DNA of 64,000 bases from CAZICM01 sp964537685 (GTDB lineage: Bacteria; Myxococcota_A; Polyangia; Polyangiales; Polyangiaceae), in assembly GCA_964537685.1 (NCBI GenBank), contig CAZICM010000031.1:48463-112462 (forward strand), read 5' to 3'. The notes beneath the pieces are model-generated. The model was given only the letters and a program-made list of their open reading frames with translations. It was not told the origin of the DNA and ran no database searches. This document shows positions 50,489 to 57,744 of this stretch, one piece after another. Position 1 is the stretch's first letter, and every line of letters starts with the position of its first letter. The position numbers and the translations under genes were made by a program.

Positions 50489-52660
50489 TCAGTATTTCGG
50501 CCACTCGGAACAACAATACTTGCCCGTTAAGGCGTTGTTCGCCGATTGGGTTCCATCAAAGTTGTTGCAATCGGCGATATTTACCGAGGTTGCGCTGTCA
50601 TCGCCCGCCCGATCGGCCAGCCATGAGTTGGTGATGGGGGTAAACCCACCGCTAATACATGCCCTTCGAATTTCTTCATGGCGGCATAGATGCGCTCCGC
50701 CATAATAGGTATAGCAATCGCTGGCCGAGTTGTTCCAATTGGTGCCAAATTGCTCATGGTAAACGCAGAGCAGCGAGCGGGCTGTGTCCACAGCCTTGGT
50801 CTGATCTGCAAATCCAACGGTGGGGCATGAAGGCATACTGGTGGGGCCTGTAGCACCTGTTGGACCCACAGGACCCGCCGGACCTTGAGCGCCCGCCGGA
50901 CCCGCCGGACCTTGAATACCTTGAATACCTTGTGCACCTTGTGCACCTTGTGCACCCGTAGCACCCGTAGCGCCTGTTGCCCCTGCCGGACCTGCCGGGC
51001 CTTGGATACCTTGAGCGCCTGTAGCACCCGTAGCGCCCACCGGACCCGCCGGACCCATGGGGCCTGCCGGACCTTGGATACCTTGAGCACCCGTAGCGCC
51101 TGTTGCACCTGTAGCGCCTGTCGCACCCGTTGCACCCGTTGCACCCGTCGCGCCTACAGGACCTTGGGGACCCATCGGTCCAATGGGGCCTATCGCGCCC
51201 GTTGCACCTGTTGCTCCCACCGGCCCCACAGGTCCAGGATCACCTTGAGGCCCTTGAATGCCTTGAGGCCCTTGAGGCCCCATAGGTCCATCTGCGCCCG
51301 TAGGCCCCATAGCGCCCATGGGTCCGGGATCGCCTTGAGGTCCTTGAATGCCTTGAGGTCCTTGAGGCCCNNNNNNNNNNNNNNNNNNNNNNNNNNNNNN
51401 NNNNNNNNNNNNNNNNNNNNNNNNNNNNNNNNNNNNNNNNNNNNNNNNNNNNNNNNNNNNNNNNNNNNNNCCTTGAGGTCCTTGAATGCCTTGAGGTCCT
51501 TGAGGCCCCATAGGTCCATCTGCGCCGGTGGGCCCCATAGCGCCCATGGGTCCAGGATCACCTTGAGGTCCTTGAATGCCTTGAGGTCCTTGAGGCCCCA
51601 TAGGTCCATCTGCGCCGGTGGGCCCCATAGCGCCCATGGGTCCAGGATCACCTTGAGGTCCTTGAATGCCTTGAGGTCCTTGAGGCCCCATAGGTCCATC
51701 TGCGCCGGTGGGCCCCATAGCGCCCATGGGTCCAGGATCACCTTGAGGTCCTTGAATGCCTTGAGGTCCTTGAGGCCCCATAGGTCCATCTGCGCCGGTG
51801 GGCCCCATAGCGCCCATGGGTCCAGGATCACCTTGAGGTCCTTGAATACCTTGAGCACCCTGAGCACCGGTTGCACCCGTCGCGCCCGCCACACCCGGAA
51901 TACCCTGAGGTCCTTGAATACCCTGCGCACCCTGAGCACCGGTTGCACCCGTCGCACCCGCAATACCCTGAAGACCTTGAGCACCCTGAGCACCGGTTGC
52001 ACCCGTCGCGCCCGCAATACCCTGAAGACCTTGAGGACCCTGTGCGCCCGTCGGACCCATCGGACCTATCACACCCGGATCGCCTTGAGGACCCTGAGCA
52101 CCCTGAGCACCGGTTGCACCCGTCGCACCCGCAACGCCCGGAATACCCTGCGGCCCCTGCAAGCCCGTTGCATCGCCCACCCATTGCCCATTTTCATCGA
52201 TCACGACCCCAAAGCCCTGAATCGAAATCGAATGAGGATTGATATCCCCATTCACATCATTCGCCATCAGCGCATAAGGCACGCTTCGCGTCGCCGAACG
52301 AGGCGCCATTTCAGGATCATTCCCTACCTTTATCCCTAAATAGCGCACCGACCCGTCAAACACCTTCCCATCATCAAAGGGCGTGGTCGAGCCCAATTCC
52401 ACCGAAAAATACCCATTATCAAAGGCAATGCTATGCGTCTCCGTCCACAGAACGGCGGCATTGGCATCCGGCCCGTCATACAGGGTAAATACCACATCCA
52501 GGGTCTCATTCACCGGCTGCTGCTTGGAATCAAACAGCCGTCCCTGATGCGTAATCGTCGGCGGAACGGCCGCAAACGCGCTCGCCGAACACAGCGCCGC
52601 ACCCATGCCCAGCGCCGAAATCGTTATCCATCGCTTCAATGTCCGCAGTCTCATCGTCAT
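50489..52660 (-). CDS. Collagen-like surface protein with assembly gap
   Basis: About 723 residues from ATG 52660, but 34 residues are unknown because of 100 N. The signal peptide (ALGMGAALCSASAFAAVPP) is followed by a beta-rich domain (THQGRLFDSKQQPVNETLDV), then several hundred residues of Gly-X-Y repeats (GPQGIQGPQGDPGPMGAMGP) and a Cys-rich C-terminal domain (GFADQTKAVDTARSLLCVYH; NNFDGTQSANNALTGKYCCS). The collagen part should form a triple helix; the protein is likely a surface fibre or adhesin. GGGAG lies 5 nt before the start. It is coupled to the upstream small lipoprotein gene. Confidence 0.88.
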   Translation of the reverse strand: MTMRLRTLKRWITISALGMGAALCSASAFAAVPPTITHQGRLFDSKQQPVNETLDVVFTLYDGPDANAAVLWTETHSIAFDNGYFSVELGSTTPFDDGKVFDGSVRYLGIKVGNDPEMAPRSATRSVPYALMANDVNGDINPHSISIQGFGVVIDENGQWVGDATGLQGPQGIPGVAGATGATGAQGAQGPQGDPGVIGPMGPTGAQGPQGLQGIAGATGATGAQGAQGLQGIAGATGATGAQGAQGIQGPQGIPGVAGATGATGAQGAQGIQGPQGDPGPMGAMGPTGADGPMGPQGPQGIQGPQGDPGPMGAMGPTGADGPMGPQGPQGIQGPQGDPGPMGAMGPTGADGPMGPQGPQGIQGPQGDPGPMGAMGPTGADGPMGPQGPQGIQGPQXXXXXXXXXXXXXXXXXXXXXXXXXXXXXXXXXXGPQGPQGIQGPQGDPGPMGAMGPTGADGPMGPQGPQGIQGPQGDPGPVGPVGATGATGAIGPIGPMGPQGPVGATGATGATGATGATGATGATGAQGIQGPAGPMGPAGPVGATGATGAQGIQGPAGPAGATGATGATGAQGAQGAQGIQGIQGPAGPAGAQGPAGPVGPTGATGPTSMPSCPTVGFADQTKAVDTARSLLCVYHEQFGTNWNNSASDCYTYYGGAHLCRHEEIRRACISGGFTPITNSWLADRAGDDSATSVNIADCNNFDGTQSANNALTGKYCCSEWPKY
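51371..51470. other. Assembly gap of 100 N
   Basis: Exactly 100 unknown bases inside the collagen repeat. A round gap length usually marks an unresolved repeat, so the frame and true length across it are unknown. Confidence 0.98.
51471..51830 (-). repeat. 90-bp tandem repeat encoding 30-residue collagen blocks
   Basis: Four near-identical 90-bp units begin at 51471, 51561, 51651 and 51741 (each CCTTGAGGTCCTTGAATGCC...). On the minus strand they encode GDPGPMGAMGPTGADGPMG plus PQGPQGIQGPQ. Homogenised copies point to recent expansion; partial and diverged units lie on the other side of the gap (51241-51370). Confidence 0.9.
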
Positions 52661-53016
52661 TTACTCCCTGTTGCGCCGATGACCCCGCCCTGTATCTGAT
52701 AGCCCGGCGACGCCGTGCGACCTTGATTCTGGGTGGATTGTCCAAATGTGAATACCATGGTGAAATTAGGACTCTTCACGGTATCGCCCGCCGTCACGAT
52801 ATCCATTCCAGGTGTCCCAAGATCGGCGGCCGTACCTCCGCCTTGTCCTCCGCCGCCGCCCTGGCCCCCCGCGCCGCCCTCGCCGCCGCTGCTCGACGAT
52901 GTGGTGGCTGGGGGTCCGGTTGTGTTTGCATCGGTATCACTACCGCAACTACATCCCGGTGATGCCATGGCGACGACAACGATCAGTCCCAACACGATGT
53001 TTGTCCATGTGCGCAT
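52657..53016 (-). CDS. Small Ser/Gly-rich lipoprotein upstream of the collagen-like gene
   Basis: 119 residues from ATG 53016. The signal IVLGLIVVVAMASPGC ends at a lipobox; the linker is SSSSGGEGGAGGQGGGGGQG; the short remainder (DIVTAGDTVKSPNFTMVFTF) is beta-like. Its stop overlaps the collagen-like start by 4 bp, so the two are coupled and likely act together at the cell surface. The next 225 bp upstream (53017-53241) contain no further gene. Confidence 0.8.
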   Translation of the reverse strand: MRTWTNIVLGLIVVVAMASPGCSCGSDTDANTTGPPATTSSSSGGEGGAGGQGGGGGQGGGTAADLGTPGMDIVTAGDTVKSPNFTMVFTFGQSTQNQGRTASPGYQIQGGVIGATGSK

Positions 53017-53241
53017 CGTTTTCGTCTCCAAAAAAACAGGCCCAATGCAGCCTTTTCTCACATCTGTATACAAATCACAACCCCCGTTACACGCTTCAAG
53101 CGGTTCTATCGGTATGCAATGAAAATGAATGGCTGGGCATGACAAAAGCCACGAAAACAAAGGGCGTCCCGCTTAAAAAAAATTGAAAGAAATAAGCGCC
53201 GAAACTGAAGGGTAGGCCACGTTCGGCGGAGAAGATCGGCC

Positions 53242-53856
53242 ATGGAAAAACTATCCACCCTGCTCGGCGTCCTAGGCTTAGCGGAAAGCCAAGTTTATGC
53301 AGCCTACTGCATCGGCTCCCGCGTCTATGGCACCGCTTCCCCCAACTCCGACGAAGACTTCGTCGCCGTCTTATCCACACCCGGCCAAAAACAAGACCTC
53401 GCCTTTGGCCCAAAGGTCAATGCCGTCATCCATGGCATTCACACCTTCCAAGAAGCCTTAAGCGGCCAAAGCGTCTTCGCCCTCGAATGCTATTTTGCCC
53501 CCAAAGAATATATTCTTAAACCCCCAAGGCCACCCTTTAGCTATCGCCTCGACCAGAAAAAACTGGCCCTCTCGGCCCTCAACCGCTCCTCTTCCGATTG
53601 GGACAAAGGCATCAAACGCTTTTTGGATGAACCCCATCCCTCCAAGAAAAAACTCTTCCACGCCCTCAGGGTGCCCATCTTCGCCCTTCAAGTCCTGAAG
53701 ACAGGCACCCTCGGCGACTTTAGCGCCGCCAATGAATTCTGGATGGAACTCGCCACCGGTCCCGACACCGACCCCCACCATTATCAGCGCCTCCTGGGAC
53801 CCGTTCGAGAACGCCTCTACGCCGAACTCTTTAACTTCTGCGGCACAATCGCCTGA
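53242..53856 (+). CDS. Predicted nucleotidyltransferase in an RNA-repair cassette
   Basis: 204 residues. The N-terminal catalytic pattern YCIGSRVYGTASPNSDEDFV is GSx(n)SDxD, the polymerase-beta-type nucleotidyltransferase signature. The family is predicted to act on nucleic acids or nucleotides; its relatives are often encoded with RNA ligase and end-healing enzymes, as here. Its 3' end overlaps the convergent RNA ligase gene by 40 bp. The substrate is unknown. Confidence 0.8.
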   Translation: MEKLSTLLGVLGLAESQVYAAYCIGSRVYGTASPNSDEDFVAVLSTPGQKQDLAFGPKVNAVIHGIHTFQEALSGQSVFALECYFAPKEYILKPPRPPFSYRLDQKKLALSALNRSSSDWDKGIKRFLDEPHPSKKKLFHALRVPIFALQVLKTGTLGDFSAANEFWMELATGPDTDPHHYQRLLGPVRERLYAELFNFCGTIA

Positions 53857-54476
53857 TGCAACCAATGATCATCGGTCTGCACATGATCTTTCCTCACCCA
53901 TTTGGCCACCTTCCTCGAAAAAGCCTGCTCGGCGAAGGCTTCGGCCACCCTCACCACAATCCCCTCGCGCTGCCCGCCCAGCGCCGAAGACCCCTTGGCC
54001 AGCTTGCTCGTCAGCTCCAGCAATTCCTCTTCACTCCCCACCGTCCCCCTAAACAGCACCGGCACCGTTGGCAAGCCCAAATCCGCCGCCTGAGCCTCCA
54101 CCATCTCCCAATCCCAAAACACCCCCTGCTCATCATCCCTCACCCCAAAGACCATCGAAAAATCGGGCAACTCTTTATAGGCAATCGAATGCAGCGCATA
54201 ACAATACTCACAAAACACGCTCAAATTCTCCGACAAAAGATGCCCAATCCTCGCGTGCGTTGCCTTAGCCAAATCAAAACTCGGATGCCCCGGCGGCCCC
54301 GAATGCGAACGCGAAAACACATGCCTTCTTGTGTACGTCAAATTCGAACCATCGGCCTTCTCGGTAATCACAATCGACGTACCGATCAACTCCGACACAT
54401 CCAGCATGCGTTTATCGTCCGACGTCCCGCCCGGCGACCAGGGCAGATGAAAAGTGCGGGGATATTTTTGCGACAT
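53817..54476 (-). CDS. ATP-dependent RNA ligase
   Basis: 219 residues from ATG 54476 (MSQKYPRTFHLPW). Motif I is ITEKADGSNLTYT with the adenylated Lys in KADG, motif III is VFCEYCYALHSIAYKELPDF, motif IV QREGIVVRVAE and motif V AKWVRK. This is the nucleotidyltransferase ligase fold of the small RNA ligases found next to HD-Pnk. It seals 5'-phosphate to 3'-OH RNA ends. It is divergent from the HD-Pnk gene with about 48 bp between starts. Confidence 0.92.
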   Translation of the reverse strand: MSQKYPRTFHLPWSPGGTSDDKRMLDVSELIGTSIVITEKADGSNLTYTRRHVFSRSHSGPPGHPSFDLAKATHARIGHLLSENLSVFCEYCYALHSIAYKELPDFSMVFGVRDDEQGVFWDWEMVEAQAADLGLPTVPVLFRGTVGSEEELLELTSKLAKGSSALGGQREGIVVRVAEAFAEQAFSRKVAKWVRKDHVQTDDHWLHQAIVPQKLKSSA

Positions 54477-54523
54477 AGTAAGCCTTGCCTCTCTAACATA
54501 ACTTATGATAACAGGTAAAGACA

Positions 54524-55648
54524 ATGTCACTCGAAACGCTCCTTTCGCTTCCGGCGCCTCCTTTGTTTCAAACTTCGTGGCCTGCTCTTCAATCTTTTGA
54601 TTGGGTGCGGGCCCTTCGCGAATGTCCCCAAGACCCCATTCATCATGCCGAGGGGGATGTGTGGATACACACGCAGATGGTCTTGGATGTACTGGCATCG
54701 ATGCCGGCCTTTCGGACCTTGCCCCACGTCGATCAACAAGCGGTATGGCTGGGTTGTTTGCTGCACGACGTAGCCAAGCCCCAGACGACCCGCGAAGAAG
54801 AAGGCCGAATTACGGCGAAGGGGCATTCCAGGGCTGGCGAGCTTTTGGCCCGGCGCATTCTTTGGGAGCTCAATCTCCCCTTTGCACTTCGGGAAATGGT
54901 ATGCGGCTTGATTCGCTATCATCAAATTCCCTTTTATTTAATCGAAAGAGACGACGCCCAGCGCGTGGCGGCCGAACTTTCCTTTTCCTGCCGGGCCGAT
55001 CTATTGGCCATGGTGGCCGAAGCCGATATACGGGGCCGTATTTGTCAAGATTTAAACCGGGTACTCGACAACATAGAACTCTTTCGAACCTTTTGCATGG
55101 ATGAAAACTGTTACACCCAGGCTCGTCCCTTTGCATCGGATCACACCCGGGTCATCTATTTTGCTTCTGAAGGGCATGGGCGGGTCCCTGATGTACCTGT
55201 GTATGATGACACCAAGGGCGAAATGATTGTGATGGTAGGCTTACCGGGCTCTGGCAAGGATTCCTACATCAAAGCGCATTATTCAGATCTACCGGTGGTG
55301 AGCCTGGACGATTTACGGGCGGAGATGCATGTCGATCCAACGGACAACCAAGGCACAGTGGTTCAAGAAGGGCGCGAGCGTTTAAAGGAACACCTAAGGC
55401 GGGGGGAACGATTTGTATACAACGCCACCAACATCAACCGGCAGAGACGGGGCCCGGCGCTGCAATTGGCCTTGGACTACAAAGCGAAAACCAAGATTGT
55501 GTATGTAGAGAGTAGCCGGGAGCAAATGTTGGCACAGAACCGGCTAAGAGCGGGAAGGGTACCCGAGGCGGTAATTGCACGGATGAGCGAACGGTGGGAA
55601 GTGCCTAGGCTGACGGAGGCGCATCAGGTGGAGGTGGTGCTGAGGTAG
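54524..55648 (+). CDS. HD-Pnk, fused HD phosphoesterase and polynucleotide kinase
   Basis: 374 residues. The N-terminal HD phosphohydrolase (about 25-205) shows VWIHTQMVLDVL, the HD pair in WLGCLLHDVAKPQTT and GHSRAGELLARR. The C-terminal kinase starts at about 230: Walker A MIVMVGLPGSGKDSYIKAH, then SLDDLRAEM and FVYNATNINRQRR. This order is that of Runella HD-Pnk, in which the HD domain removes 2',3'-cyclic or 3' phosphates and the kinase phosphorylates 5'-OH ends, making them fit for ligation by the adjacent RNA ligase. The last 35 codons are duplicated at 56256. Confidence 0.93.
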   Translation: MSLETLLSLPAPPLFQTSWPALQSFDWVRALRECPQDPIHHAEGDVWIHTQMVLDVLASMPAFRTLPHVDQQAVWLGCLLHDVAKPQTTREEEGRITAKGHSRAGELLARRILWELNLPFALREMVCGLIRYHQIPFYLIERDDAQRVAAELSFSCRADLLAMVAEADIRGRICQDLNRVLDNIELFRTFCMDENCYTQARPFASDHTRVIYFASEGHGRVPDVPVYDDTKGEMIVMVGLPGSGKDSYIKAHYSDLPVVSLDDLRAEMHVDPTDNQGTVVQEGRERLKEHLRRGERFVYNATNINRQRRGPALQLALDYKAKTKIVYVESSREQMLAQNRLRAGRVPEAVIARMSERWEVPRLTEAHQVEVVLR

Positions 55649-55667
55649 GCTCTTTTTTTCCTGCGGC
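55544..55667. repeat. Left copy of a 124-bp direct repeat flanking hicBA
   Basis: The segment from CTAAGAGCGGGAAGG to CTCTTTTTTTCCTGCGGC is found again at 56256-56379, with a single difference (G55628 versus A56340). The left copy spans the last 35 codons and stop of HD-Pnk. Confidence 0.95.
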
Positions 55668-55788
55668 GCTTGTTTATCTGAGCCGCGCCATATGAATGAA
55701 ATGGGCTTACACTTTTTGCTTGACGTGATCGGAAATATGGGATTGAGATTGAATATGCAGTGAAGGCTGAGCTCACGAGGAGAAACAG

Positions 55789-55998
55789 ATGCGGAACTAC
55801 AATGTTGTGGTAGAGCGGGATTCTCAAACGGGATTATTTGTGGGCTACATACCGGGATGGCCTGGGGCTCATTCGCAGGGCGCGACCGTGGAAGAGCTCT
55901 TGGAGAATGTCAAGGAAGTTGTGATGATGCTTCTTGAGGATGGCGAACCTCAATTGGAGTCCGAGTTTGTTGGCACCCATTCGTTGCGGGTGGCTTAA
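55789..55998 (+). CDS. hicB: HicB-type antitoxin
   Basis: 69 residues; GAGGAG lies 7 nt before ATG 55789. The fold is the partial RNase H-like HicB domain: NYNVVVERDSQTGLFVGYIP, GAHSQGATVEELLENVKEV. HicB neutralises the HicA mRNA interferase and often represses the operon, but this copy lacks an obvious C-terminal DNA-binding domain. hicA begins 2 bp later, the antitoxin-first order. A -35-like TTGACG lies at 55720. Confidence 0.88.
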   Translation: MRNYNVVVERDSQTGLFVGYIPGWPGAHSQGATVEELLENVKEVVMMLLEDGEPQLESEFVGTHSLRVA

Positions 55999-56000
55999 CG

Positions 56001-56225
56001 ATGGGTGAGAATCGCGTACTAAAGCCCCGTGAAGTTTCAGCGATTTTGCTGTTGCTGGGTTTTGTTGAGGTTCGGCAGAGGGGCTCGCATAAACAGTACC
56101 GCCATCCCGATGGGAGGGCGACCACAGTACCTTTTCATGGGGGACGCGATATTTCGCCTGCACTGCTTCGCAAGATTGCTAGGGATATTGGAATGACGGT
56201 CGAGCAGTTTTTGGCGAACTGGTGA
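56001..56225 (+). CDS. hicA: HicA-type mRNA interferase toxin
   Basis: 74 residues. The double-stranded RNA-binding-like fold shows LKPREVSAILLLLGFVEVRQ, the catalytic His in RGSHKQYRHPDGRATTVPFH, and GGRDISPALLRKIARDIGMT. HicA cleaves mRNA during stress unless bound by HicB. Full length; the conserved GSH is intact, so it is probably functional. Confidence 0.92.
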   Translation: MGENRVLKPREVSAILLLLGFVEVRQRGSHKQYRHPDGRATTVPFHGGRDISPALLRKIARDIGMTVEQFLANW

Positions 56226-56255
56226 AGCGGTGTAACGCTCCAGAACCCGTGCTTC

Positions 56256-56379
56256 CTAAGAGCGGGAAGGGTACCCGAGGCGGTAATTGCACGGATGAGC
56301 GAACGGTGGGAAGTGCCTAGGCTGACGGAGGCGCATCAGATGGAGGTGGTGCTGAGGTAGGCTCTTTTTTTCCTGCGGC
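56256..56379. repeat. Right copy of the 124-bp direct repeat flanking hicBA
   Basis: Matches 55544-55667 at 123 of 124 positions. It carries an HD-Pnk tail fragment without the rest of the gene and also encodes the C-terminal end (KKEPTSAPPPSDAPPSA) of the minus-strand gene 56317-57069. Confidence 0.95.
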
Positions 56380-57069
56380 ATTCTCCTCCCGCCGCTCGGA
56401 AAGCTCATCAAAATAGCCAAACACAAGCGCCTCTAAATTCCTGGGAAGCGCCGCATCCCCCTCCACGCTATCCTGAAGCGCCGCCCTAAAATTGCTCAGC
56501 AGTTTGAGCGTTGACTGCCTCACCTGCCTCGCCTTCTCCGACAACTCCGCACTCGCCTTGATATTCGCCCGATCTTGCAATAGCGTGTCCAGCTTCTCAC
56601 CCGCGTCGATATAGCTTAAAGCCAAATCATAAGCAGTCTTACCCCCAGGATATACCAACAACTTCAAATCCGGCTCGAGCGCGCTTAGCTTTTCCCGATT
56701 TTTCTTGGCTGCCGCCGCCTCGTCGGCATGAGCCGCCTTCAGCACCCGGCGCTCGGGCACCAGAGCCTGTTGTACCCGCAGCGCCGCCGCCTTCTCCTCT
56801 GCCAGTGCAAGAGGCGACCGCTTTACCGCTTCACACATATGCCATATAGAAGCCCCCGAATCATCATGCCGATCATCGGTCTCCACCAGCTCTGCCGCCA
56901 ACGGCCGTTTGCTGGTCAGCGCTTCGGGCAGGGCATTGATCTCATTGCGCTTCGCCTCCAACAGCGGCCTAAACGATACTCCCATCTGGGTAGATGCGAG
57001 CAAAGCCGTCTTCACATCGAGCAGATTGTCGAGGGCCAGTTTTAGATTCGCCAAGGTTAGGAATTTCAT
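56317..57069 (-). CDS. Conserved hypothetical helical protein, paralogue of the 1563 gene
   Basis: 250 residues from ATG 57069, with AAGGAG nine nt upstream, the same spacing as its paralogue at 1563. Shared blocks include LLEAKRNEINALPE, ETDDRHDDSGAS, PGGKTAYDLALSYIDAGEK, LDTLL and LPRNLEALVFGYFDELS. No known domain. The last ~20 residues are encoded by the direct repeat, so the ancestral 3' end overlapped the end of HD-Pnk. Cytoplasmic by lack of signal. Confidence 0.85.
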   Translation of the reverse strand: MKFLTLANLKLALDNLLDVKTALLASTQMGVSFRPLLEAKRNEINALPEALTSKRPLAAELVETDDRHDDSGASIWHMCEAVKRSPLALAEEKAAALRVQQALVPERRVLKAAHADEAAAAKKNREKLSALEPDLKLLVYPGGKTAYDLALSYIDAGEKLDTLLQDRANIKASAELSEKARQVRQSTLKLLSNFRAALQDSVEGDAALPRNLEALVFGYFDELSERREENAAGKKEPTSAPPPSDAPPSA

Positions 57070-57744
57070 CGATCGATCTCCTTCGGCTAACAACGTTTGT
57101 TGGATATCGGGGCGATGGTATTCGCCTCCGCCCTTGGAGAAGAACATATCCTAAGAAGGCATGCAAATAAAATCGATCGATGATCGGACAAAAAAAGGGC
57201 GGTGATAGACGGTGATATATCATCGATAAGCATGGTAATTGAGGCTTTGCGCCGAAAACGCTAGGACTGAGCCCTCACCAGCGAGGCTCAAGGCCGATGG
57301 TGATCGCCCCTGAGCCTTGAAAAGCATGCCGATAAAGGGTGGGCAATCGACAACCGGCACCGTGATTGAGGGTGTGAAGTGGCATGGCAGCTTGGCGAAG
57401 CATCATTAAGCATGCCGATCAACAATGAATGATCGATGAAAGGCATCGTTTTTGGGGATGGAAGGCGATCGTTGTTGATGATAAGGGATCGCTATAAGGC
57501 CGTGAGACGCTCGCTTTTACCCAAAGTCCCCACGATCAATATTTTGTAACATATAAGTTGTAGACACACACATTTCGGCTGACCAGCGCGCTGATTGAAG
57601 AGTACGCGCATCCCCGCGCGTGGGGCTAAAAAACCAGAAGGACCAAGCAAAAACGGTGTAACTGGTCCCTGTATTCAGCGAAGATCGCTCCAGTGACCAC
57701 AAAGGAGAGGGCTTTATGTTTTTTCTGGACAGGCGGGCACTGGG
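57070..57744. other. Repeat-rich intergenic region without a gene
   Basis: About 675 bp with many GATC/CGATCG elements and short degenerate repeats: AAGCATG(G/C) motifs near 57229, 57322 and 57409, ATTGAGG at 57239 and 57366, and a 10-bp palindrome TGATATATCA at 57213-57222. On the minus strand, TATCACCG occurs twice in direct repeat just upstream of the 56317 gene, a possible operator. CCCC-GCGCGT-GGGG at 57612-57625 followed by CTAAAAAA is a small hairpin. I see no convincing gene. Confidence 0.6.

Noticed and set aside
50885..52339. 484-residue plus-strand frame opposite the collagen-like gene
   Set aside because: Shadow of the Gly-X-Y repeats; low complexity and crosses the N gap.
55544..56379. 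Insertion sequence with terminal repeats
   Set aside because: The 124-bp repeats are direct, contain HD-Pnk coding sequence, and no transposase lies between them.
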